DNA of 64,000 bases from Bradyrhizobium sp. AUGA SZCCT0283 (GTDB taxonomy: Bacteria; Pseudomonadota; Alphaproteobacteria; Rhizobiales; Xanthobacteraceae). The DNA is taken from positions 124,001-188,000 of the forward strand of contig NZ_JAFCLU010000011.1 of assembly GCF_018130385.1 (NCBI RefSeq). The letters are read 5' to 3'. Position 1 is the first letter of the stretch; each line of letters starts with the position of its first letter. Of the stretch, positions 58,102 to 64,000 are shown piece after piece. A program made the translations under genes and the position numbers. The notes below the pieces were generated by a model. It was not told where the DNA came from. It did no database searches and saw nothing but the letters and a program-made list of their open reading frames with translations.

Positions 58102-59105
58102 TGATACCCGCTCTCGGGTCTGACCTTGCCGCGAAACACCCAATAGGCCCACGCGGTATAGCCCAGGATCAGCGGTATCAGCACGGCGACACCGAAAAGC
58201 ATGAAGATCTGGCTGTTCTCCGGCGCCGCCGCCTGCCAGATGGTGATGCTCTGCGGCACGATATAGGGATACATGCTGATGCCGAGCCCGGCATAGGACA
58301 GCGCGAACAGCGCCAGCGTCAGGAAGAACGGCTGGTAGTCGTATTTGTTGGCGAGGCTGCGCAGCAGCATGACCGTAACCGCAGCCACCGCGACCGGCAC
58401 CGGCGCGGTCAGCAGGATGTTCGGCCAGGAGAACCAGCGCTGCGTGTACTGCACGTGGAGGAACGGCGTCGCGATGCTGACAGCGCCGATGGCCCCGAGC
58501 ATTGCAAGCAACAACATCCAGCTCAGATGATAGGCGCGGTCGCGCAATTCGCCTTCCGTTTTCATCACCAGCCATGTCGCCCCCAGCAGCGCATAGCCGA
58601 TCACCAGCGCCACGCCGGTCAGGATGCTGAACGGCGTCAGCCAGTCCCACCAGCCGCCGGCATAGTGGCGGCCCGAGACGTGGATGCCTTGCAGGATGGC
58701 GCCAAGGGCAATGCCCTGCGCCAGCGTCGCCAGCAGCGATCCGCCGGCAAAGGCGATGTCCCACTTGTTCCGTTCCTTTGTCGTGCGCCAGCGAAATTCG
58801 AAGGCGACACCGCGGAACACCAGTCCGAGCAGCATCGCGATCATGGGCGTGTAAAGCGCCGGCATCAGCACGGAATAGGCCAGCGGAAACGCAGCCATCA
58901 GGCCGCCACCGCCGAGCACGAGCCAGGTTTCGTTGCCGTCCCAGACCGGCGCAACACTGTTCATGATGACGTCGCGATCGCGCTTCTCCGGAAACAGCGG
59001 AAACAGGATGCCAAGGCCGAGGTCGAACCCGTCCATCACGACATAGACAAACACGGCAAAGGCGATGATGAAGGCCCAGATGATGGCAAGGTCGATCGGG
59101 ATCAT
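58098..59105 (-). CDS. cydB: Cytochrome bd-type quinol oxidase subunit II
   Basis: A 335-residue membrane protein with about eight TM segments. The opening LAIIWAFIIAFAVFVYVVMD with GFDLGLGILFPLF, and WDGNETWLVLGGGGLMAAFP are diagnostic of CydB/CioB. It starts inside the cydA stop (4-base overlap) and is followed by the tiny DUF2474-like gene. Subunit II holds no heme of its own and is needed for assembly of the heme-containing subunit I. Confidence 0.93.
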   Translation of the reverse strand: MIPIDLAIIWAFIIAFAVFVYVVMDGFDLGLGILFPLFPEKRDRDVIMNSVAPVWDGNETWLVLGGGGLMAAFPLAYSVLMPALYTPMIAMLLGLVFRGVAFEFRWRTTKERNKWDIAFAGGSLLATLAQGIALGAILQGIHVSGRHYAGGWWDWLTPFSILTGVALVIGYALLGATWLVMKTEGELRDRAYHLSWMLLLAMLGAIGAVSIATPFLHVQYTQRWFSWPNILLTAPVPVAVAAVTVMLLRSLANKYDYQPFFLTLALFALSYAGLGISMYPYIVPQSITIWQAAAPENSQIFMLFGVAVLIPLILGYTAWAYWVFRGKVRPESGYH

Positions 59106-60511
59106 CGGGCGGCTCCCTCGGTTGCCGCGCCGGCGGCAGGCGTGATGCCGGCCGTGCGGATCGGAACTTCGTGCGACGGTCCCTGTTCGCCGGGATGCGG
59201 CGGGGCCGCCATCAGGCGCAGCAGATAGATCACGCCGGCTGTGAATACGGCGAAATAGACGATGATGAAGGCGATCAGCGAGGAGGCAACCGCGGGCGCC
59301 GCCAGCGGCGAAGCCGATTCAACCGTGCGCAATAATCCGTACACGGTGTAGGGCTGCCGCCCGGTCTCGGTCGTGATCCAGCCCGCAAGAACGGCAATAA
59401 AACCTGCGGGAGCCATCGCGACCGCAAACATGTGTAGCAGCCGGGAATCGTACAGCTTGCCCTGCACGCGCAGCAACAGGCTGAACAGGCCGAGCGCCAG
59501 CATGAGCAATCCCATGCCGACCATGATCCGGAACGACCAGAACGTGATCGCCACCGGCGGCCAGTTTTCGCGCGGCACCGTGTCGAGGCCGGCCATCGGC
59601 GCGTCAGGGGAGTGCTTGAGGATCACCGATCCCAGCTTCGGCACTTCGATCGCATAGTCGACCCTGCCGGCGGCCTGGTTGGGCATGCCGAACAGGATCA
59701 GGGGCGCGCCGTCCTTGTGGCTCTGGAAATGTCCTTCCATCGCCATGATCTTCACCGGCTGGTGCTCCAGCGTGTTGAGCCCGTGCTGATCGCCGGCGAG
59801 AATCTGGATCGGCGCCACCAGCGTCGCCATCCACATCGCCATCGAAAACATCACGCGGGCGCCGGCGAGGTGGCGGTCGCGCAGCAGGTGCCAGGCGCCG
59901 ACCGCGCCGACCACCAGCGCGGTGGTCAGGTATGCCGCCAGCACCATGTGCACGAGACGGTAGGGGAATGACGGGTTGAAGATCACTTTCAGCCAGTCGG
60001 CGGCGATGAACTGCCCGTCGGCATTGACGGCGTGGCCCGCCGGCGTCTGCATCCAGGAATTCGCGGACAGAATCCAGAACGCCGAAATCAACGTGCCGAT
60101 CGCGACCATCAGCGTCGCCAGAAAATGCAGTCCTGGACCGACGCGCCGCAGGCCGAACAGCATCACGCCGAGGAAGCCTGCTTCCAGGAAGAACGCGGTC
60201 AAAACCTCGTAGGCCATCAGCGGGCCGATCACCGGGCCGGTCTTGTCGGAGAAGGCCGACCAGTTGGTGCCGAACTGGTAGGACATCACGATGCCCGACA
60301 CCACGCCCATGCCGAAGGCGACGGCGAATATCTTCAGCCAGTAATTGAACAGGTTGATGTAGACCTCGCGTCCGGTCGCGAGCCACAGCGCTTCGAGCAC
60401 CGCGAGATAGCTCGCGAGCCCGATCGAGAAGGCTGGAAATATGATGTGGAACGACATCGTGAAAGCAAACTGCGCCCGGGCCAATACGACCGCATCCCAG
60501 CCTTCGAACAT
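59102..60511 (-). CDS. cydA: Cytochrome bd-type quinol oxidase subunit I (CIO type)
   Basis: A ~469-residue heme-binding subunit. TM1 with FAFTMSFHIIFPAFSIGLAS holds the heme b595 histidine; the VHMVLAAYLTT histidine and a methionine in FRIMVGMGLLMLA are the heme b558 ligands. The motif GRQPYTVYG and the short periplasmic Q loop place it in the cyanide-insensitive (CIO) branch rather than E. coli CydA with GRQPW. It reduces oxygen to water with quinol electrons at low oxygen. The ATG at 60511 (MFEGWDAVVLARAQFAFT) is preferred over 60529. It is followed directly by cydB. Confidence 0.93.
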   Translation of the reverse strand: MFEGWDAVVLARAQFAFTMSFHIIFPAFSIGLASYLAVLEALWLATGREVYINLFNYWLKIFAVAFGMGVVSGIVMSYQFGTNWSAFSDKTGPVIGPLMAYEVLTAFFLEAGFLGVMLFGLRRVGPGLHFLATLMVAIGTLISAFWILSANSWMQTPAGHAVNADGQFIAADWLKVIFNPSFPYRLVHMVLAAYLTTALVVGAVGAWHLLRDRHLAGARVMFSMAMWMATLVAPIQILAGDQHGLNTLEHQPVKIMAMEGHFQSHKDGAPLILFGMPNQAAGRVDYAIEVPKLGSVILKHSPDAPMAGLDTVPRENWPPVAITFWSFRIMVGMGLLMLALGLFSLLLRVQGKLYDSRLLHMFAVAMAPAGFIAVLAGWITTETGRQPYTVYGLLRTVESASPLAAPAVASSLIAFIIVYFAVFTAGVIYLLRLMAAPPHPGEQGPSHEVPIRTAGITPAAGAATEGAAR

Positions 60512-60660
60512 CGGCACCACCTGTCGCAAGTTTCGTCAGGCGCGATCTTTTCGAAAAACGGCACTGCAGTTCTCGAAGAATTGCGCCCGAACCAGACGCT
60601 ATCTTACCACGCCCGATGCGGCGATTATACCTGCGTGCCGCGCGGGACAGGCGTGCGAGC

Positions 60661-61641
60661 CTATCCGCCGCCCGATGGATTCAATCTCAACCGCCTGATG
60701 ATCTCGGCCTGCACGGCTCGGGTCTGATCCTTGCCGGCCAGCGCCGGGCTTCGCATTTTCTTTCCGGTGCGAAGCCGGATTGCGATCACGTAGAGGCCAT
60801 CCTTGGGGCCGCTCTCGACGTCGATTGTCTCGACATCTTCACCGCCGATCGTCTCCACCTCTGTCGCGCCTTTCAATGAAAACCGTTCAATCCTGATTCC
60901 ACCATCCTGGATGATCCAGCATGCGCCGCTCATTCGATGGACATATCTGAACAGTACGAAGACCACGATCGCGCCGAGCGACCAGACGGCAATGCCGAGG
61001 GCGGACAATGCGCCGTTCCAGAGCGCATGGATAAACGGAAAGCTCAGCACACAGGCGAGCAGCACCGCGAGAACCGTGTATCCCAGCACCCGTTTGGGGT
61101 TGGCCGGCTTGCCCAGTTGGATCCCGGCATTGACCGCGTCGAGCGGGTTCTCGACCGGTTCGGGATCGGGAAGCCGAAGCAGCCGGGCAATCCGGACGGT
61201 GGTTTGGTGAACCTGGGTGATATCAGGCAGCGGGGGCGAGGTGAGTAAATTCCCCGATTCCGTCTTGAATACGAGGCTGAACTCGATTGATTTGCCGCTG
61301 CTTCTTCGGAGATGCATCCCCGATATTTCGTCATCCCTGACCAATCTTCGGTGCAATTTCCCGAAGGGACGCTGTTCGCCGATCAGGATTTCGCCTGATG
61401 TAATGATCCAAACGACGTTGCGATCAAGTAGGGCAGCGCCCAGCAGGAGGCATCCGAACAGCAGCGCAAACAGAGCGGCGATGCCAAGCCAATGACCATT
61501 CTCCAGGTGAACAAGGCCAGGCAAGGCAACCAAACACAGGAGTATGGCCAGGCCTGCGAGAACGAATCGCTCGTTGAGCGACGTGCCCTTGCGTAGCCTG
61601 ACTTCATTCTCGTTTGCCACAGCATCCATCGCCAGCGGCAA
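60661..61641 (-). CDS. Membrane protein with an internal duplication (2 x [two TM + PH-like domain])
   Basis: A 326-residue protein made of two repeats of about 155 residues. Repeat 1: TM segments at about 26-42 and 50-72, then a domain from WIITSGEILIGEQ (78) to RIARLLRL (157). Repeat 2: TM segments at about 185-205 and 210-231, then a domain from WIIQDGGIRIERF (242) to EIIRRLRL (320). The soluble parts have the strand pattern and closing helix of bacterial PH domains and are almost the same length (80 and 79 residues). It is the gene upstream of cydA on the same strand, 149 bp away. The function is unknown; scaffolding in the membrane is a guess. Confidence 0.72.
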   Translation of the reverse strand: MPLAMDAVANENEVRLRKGTSLNERFVLAGLAILLCLVALPGLVHLENGHWLGIAALFALLFGCLLLGAALLDRNVVWIITSGEILIGEQRPFGKLHRRLVRDDEISGMHLRRSSGKSIEFSLVFKTESGNLLTSPPLPDITQVHQTTVRIARLLRLPDPEPVENPLDAVNAGIQLGKPANPKRVLGYTVLAVLLACVLSFPFIHALWNGALSALGIAVWSLGAIVVFVLFRYVHRMSGACWIIQDGGIRIERFSLKGATEVETIGGEDVETIDVESGPKDGLYVIAIRLRTGKKMRSPALAGKDQTRAVQAEIIRRLRLNPSGGG

Positions 61642-61715
61642 GCACCACGACCGCCGTGGTCATATCAAGCGGAAAAATGTGCGGCTGAAATGCGGCAAGC
61701 CTGCGTTGCCTGATC

Positions 61716-62279
61716 TCAGCTCGGAGCGTTGAGGAGCCCGGCGACCGTGCGCTCGATCTCCTCGTACTGGCCCTCGCCATCGTGCTGGAACACGATTTTG
61801 CCGTTCTGGTCGACGATGTATTGCGCCGGCCAATAGCGGTTACGGTAAGCGTTCCAGGTTTGCGAGTCGTTGTCCTGCGCCACCGGATAGGTGATGCCGT
61901 GCCGCTTCAGCGCCGTCTGGACATTCGACGCCGAGCGTTCGAACGGAAATTCCGGGGTGTGGATGCCGACGACGACGAGCCCGCGATCCCTGTATTTGGC
62001 GTAGAGCCCGGTGACGTGCGGCAGCGTGTTCACGCAGTTGACGCAGCCATAGGTCCAGAAATTCACCAGCACCACCTTGCCGCGGAGATCGGCCAGTTTA
62101 AGCGGCGCGGAATTGAACCAGTTGCCGAGACCGACGAAATCGGGCGCAGTGGCCTGCGTCGCGGCGACGGCGAACGGTGTTTCCGTCGCGCGTGCGTCGC
62201 CGCTGAAGGCGGGTATCGCCGAGCCCGCGAGAGAAACTGCAACGATTGCGACGGACGCAGCGAGTGAGCGCAGGATCAT
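61716..62279 (-). CDS. Exported thioredoxin-like protein (TlpA/DipZ-C type)
   Basis: A ~187-residue periplasmic protein. Signal peptide SLAASVAIVAVSLAGSAIPA; the mature domain has the active site FWTYGCVNCVNTLPHV (CVNC), then VVVGIHTPEFPFERSA and the cis-proline region NRYWPAQYIVDQNGK. GGAG precedes the ATG at 62279. It follows the CcdA-like gene by 17 bp on the same strand, so the membrane protein probably feeds it reducing power. Such pairs serve cytochrome c maturation or, as SoxV/SoxW, keep SoxYZ reduced. Confidence 0.87.
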   Translation of the reverse strand: MILRSLAASVAIVAVSLAGSAIPAFSGDARATETPFAVAATQATAPDFVGLGNWFNSAPLKLADLRGKVVLVNFWTYGCVNCVNTLPHVTGLYAKYRDRGLVVVGIHTPEFPFERSASNVQTALKRHGITYPVAQDNDSQTWNAYRNRYWPAQYIVDQNGKIVFQHDGEGQYEEIERTVAGLLNAPS

Positions 62280-62296
62280 GGATATCTCCATTGGTA

Positions 62297-62995
62297 TCAG
62301 AGGCCGATCTGGCCGTTGGGGTAAAATCCGGTCAGCCACGACACGATCAGCGTGTCATACTGGAAGTAGGAGAGCAGCGCGAAGGCGATCACGACGACGC
62401 CGAAGCCCTGCTGCAGCCGCGGCGCGATCCGCGCGACGCTGCGGATTCGGGTGGTGACGGCCTGGCCGCCATAGGCGATGGCGAGCATCGGCAGTGCGGC
62501 GCCGACGGCATAGACAATCAGCAACAGGCTGGCCCAGACGGTATCCTTCGAGGTCGCGATGACGGTCAGGATCGAGCCCAGCACGGGGCCGGCGCAGGGC
62601 GTCCAGACCAGGCCGAGCGTCGTGCCGAGCACGAAACCTCCAATCACACCCTGGCGGGACGCGGCCGAATGGCCGGTGATGCCACCGATCCGGGTCGACA
62701 GCCATTCGAACGGCGTCGGCCAGATCATCAGTATTCCAAAGCCGAGGAGGAGAACGGCGGCACCGGAGCGCAGAACATTCGGATCGAAATCGAACACGCG
62801 CGTGATCGCACTCAGCAGCAATGCCACCATCGAGAATGACATCACAAAGCCGAGCGCGATCATCGCCGGCCGCACCTTGCGGGTCTGGCCGACCGATGCC
62901 CCGAGGAGGATAGGCAGCATCGGCAGCGTGCAAGGGGCAGCCACGGTGACGACACCTGCGAGCAGCGCGAGAACAAGATTCAGCATCGAAAGCAT
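62297..62995 (-). CDS. CcdA/DsbD-type membrane electron-transfer protein
   Basis: A 232-residue protein with six TM segments. The two redox cysteines are in AAPCTLPMLPILLG near the N terminus and in WTPCAGPVLGSILT near the middle, in symmetrical positions of the two half-repeats. The family carries electrons from cytoplasmic thioredoxin across the membrane. It is encoded directly before the exported thioredoxin-like protein. The small CcdA form, without extra DsbD domains, is consistent with use in cytochrome c maturation or in Sox metabolism. Confidence 0.88.
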   Translation of the reverse strand: MLSMLNLVLALLAGVVTVAAPCTLPMLPILLGASVGQTRKVRPAMIALGFVMSFSMVALLLSAITRVFDFDPNVLRSGAAVLLLGFGILMIWPTPFEWLSTRIGGITGHSAASRQGVIGGFVLGTTLGLVWTPCAGPVLGSILTVIATSKDTVWASLLLIVYAVGAALPMLAIAYGGQAVTTRIRSVARIAPRLQQGFGVVVIAFALLSYFQYDTLIVSWLTGFYPNGQIGL

Positions 62996-63144
62996 CCATC
63001 ACCGGTCCCGGCGAGACATTGCCGGGTGCTTGCTGAAATTCGCGGTGGTGGGGCAGGGCGTTACGCGCGCGACGGCTCGGGAGGCGTCACGTCTCTGTGA
63101 GACTTTTTCGTACTGCGCACACGAAATCAGGCGCAAACGCAGAG

Positions 63145-63176
63145 CGACCCGGCTGGGGGGCATCCCGGCCGGGTCG
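63145..63176. terminator. GC-rich hairpin, possible terminator
   Basis: cgacccggc pairs with gccgggtcg (perfect 9 bp, 14-base loop). It lies 44 bp after the stop of the small secreted protein gene at 63220. No T-run follows on the minus strand. Confidence 0.4.
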
Positions 63177-63219
63177 TTGGAGGTTACTTGGGGGGTCTAG
63201 AGCTTGGGAGGTGAGAAAT

Positions 63220-63420
63220 TCAGCGGGGGGTCTCGCTGTCGTAGGAGATCACGCAGACCTCCTTGGGACTCTTGGTGCCGCAATCCACCACCTGTTCACG
63301 CACGAACGTCGAACCAGTGTCGCGCTGGGCGCGGGGCTGGACGTTCTGGGCCGACAGGGTGGCGAGCGTTGCGACGGCGCCGAGCGGGACGATGAAAAGG
63401 CGGAAGGACGGCTTTAGCAT
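63220..63420 (-). CDS. Small exported hypothetical protein (66 aa)
   Basis: A 66-residue protein with a signal peptide (MLKPSFRLFIVPLGAVATLA, cleavage near ATLSAQN) and a mature part of about 40 residues with two cysteines (VVDCGTKSPKEVCVISYDSE), likely a disulfide. AGGAG precedes the ATG. It is on the same strand as the ECF sigma factor gene, 177 bp downstream. It could be a target of that sigma factor, but nothing in the sequence proves this. The short length and lack of known domain leave the function open. Confidence 0.65.
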   Translation of the reverse strand: MLKPSFRLFIVPLGAVATLATLSAQNVQPRAQRDTGSTFVREQVVDCGTKSPKEVCVISYDSETPR

Positions 63421-63597
63421 GTTCGCTCTCCTGTTCGGCGTTGGTGTTTAAGTTGTTGAACGTCGGTATAGGGGGTGAGTTTTTCCGGGTGATGTCGCCG
63501 ATTGTTTCATTTGTTTCGTCGGAGGTAATCTTTGTCCGTCGAAATCGACCCGGTTTCCGTCCCCAATGCCAATCTAATCTGTTGAAATAGCTGTGCT

Positions 63598-64000
63598 TTA
63601 TGCAGCGAGGCTGTCCACGCCGGCGCCCTTAAGCAACTCGGCCAATTGTTTGCGGGCGTAGAACATCCGGGTCTTCACCGTGCTCTGGGGAATCCCGATG
63701 ATCGCGCCGGCCTCTTCCACCGACTTCTCGTGGTAGTAGACTAGGTTGATGATCTCGCGATGGGCCGGCGACAGCTTGGCGACGCAGGCGCGCAGGATCG
63801 CGCTGGTGTTGCTGCGGTCGAGCGAGGCTTCCGGCGTGTCGGCCTCATCGGCGATCTCGAGCACGTCTTCCTGCTCGATGTCCTCATGCTTGCGCTGGCG
63901 CAGCGCGGTCAGCGCCTTGAAGCGGGCAATCGACAGCAGCCAGGTCGAAACCTGCGAACGGCCCTCGAACTGGCTGGCGGTCCGCCACACGTCGAGGAAC
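63598..64000 (-). CDS. RNA polymerase ECF-type sigma factor, C-terminal part
   Basis: The frame runs off the window end, so the N-terminal part is missing. What is visible starts FLDVWRTASQFEGRSQVSTW, the end of region 2, then LLSIARFKALTALRQRK, and after an acidic linker region 4: ACVAKLSPAHREIINLVYYH with EKSVEEAGAIIGIPQSTVKT and RMFYARKQLAELL, the helix-turn-helix that reads the -35 element. No anti-sigma factor gene lies at its 3' side within the window. Confidence 0.9.
   Translation of the reverse strand, partial: FLDVWRTASQFEGRSQVSTWLLSIARFKALTALRQRKHEDIEQEDVLEIADEADTPEASLDRSNTSAILRACVAKLSPAHREIINLVYYHEKSVEEAGAIIGIPQSTVKTRMFYARKQLAELLKGAGVDSLAA

Noticed and set aside
1..64000. tRNA, rRNA, CRISPR, transposon or prophage genes
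   Set aside because: Scanning both strands by eye I found no tRNA-like T-loop with clover-leaf context, no regularly spaced repeats and no transposase, integrase or phage protein. A tRNAscan or Infernal run would settle the RNA part.

Overview
The window is a GC-rich stretch of alphaproteobacterial chromosome. Protein families, a Sox cluster of rhizobial/Rhodopseudomonas type, cioAB-type oxidase genes and many short intergenic palindromes point to Bradyrhizobium or a close relative (Nitrobacteraceae). This is inferred from pattern recognition, not from a search. About 62 protein genes are supported. I saw no rRNA, tRNA, CRISPR array, transposase, integrase or prophage gene. One structured RNA, a cobalamin riboswitch, is clear.

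Layout. 1-14.6 kb: the end of a glutathione S-transferase gene, an AraC regulator, a beta-keto acid cleavage enzyme, a two-subunit biotin-dependent acyl-CoA carboxylase, a complete Opp/Dpp-type peptide ABC transporter (minus strand), an acyl-CoA synthetase and an iron-dependent alcohol dehydrogenase/maleylacetate reductase homologue. This looks like a catabolic block whose substrate I cannot name. 15.0-19.4 kb: an RND efflux pair. 19.7-20.9 kb: an orphan branched-chain-amino-acid-type binding protein. 21.1-25.3 kb: an ABC ATPase, FtsX-like permease and AttH/CrtC-like lipocalin operon. 25.6-31.6 kb: two MFS transporters, an N-acyl-D-amino-acid deacylase relative and an ATP-grasp protein. 31.7-34.0 kb: small uncharacterised proteins and one unknown 336-residue protein.

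34.1-39.5 kb is a vitamin B12 uptake locus: riboswitch and btuB on the minus strand, btuCDF divergent on the plus strand. 39.6-48.1 kb is a sulfur oxidation locus: soxC-D-X-Y-Z-A-K-B-dsrE on the minus strand, a persulfide dioxygenase-rhodanese fusion downstream, and a divergent ArsR-type repressor with the two cysteines expected of persulfide sensors. Together they would take thiosulfate sulfur through the SoxYZ carrier, oxidise it with SoxXA, SoxB and SoxCD, and clear persulfides under control of the sensor.

48.1-56 kb holds a methyltransferase, two MFS transporters, an NTF2-like protein, a VOC dioxygenase, a carboxymuconolactone-decarboxylase-like protein and two acyl-CoA dehydrogenases, one of which lacks the usual catalytic glutamate. 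56-64 kb holds an orphan polar amino-acid binding protein, an L,D-transpeptidase, the cytochrome bd/CIO oxidase genes cydA-cydB plus a tiny DUF2474-like gene with a TTG start, a membrane protein made of two internal repeats, a CcdA/thioredoxin pair, a small secreted protein and the end of an ECF sigma factor gene.

At least fifteen intergenic palindromic elements from about six families sit between genes. Some supply the stop codons of neighbouring genes and one family keeps a conserved core with different but still complementary arms. I see no single unmistakably new system. The best leads are the duplicated TM-plus-bPH-like protein beside cioAB, the catabolic block, the unknown gene next to btuB, the two-gene small-protein pair and the repeat families.
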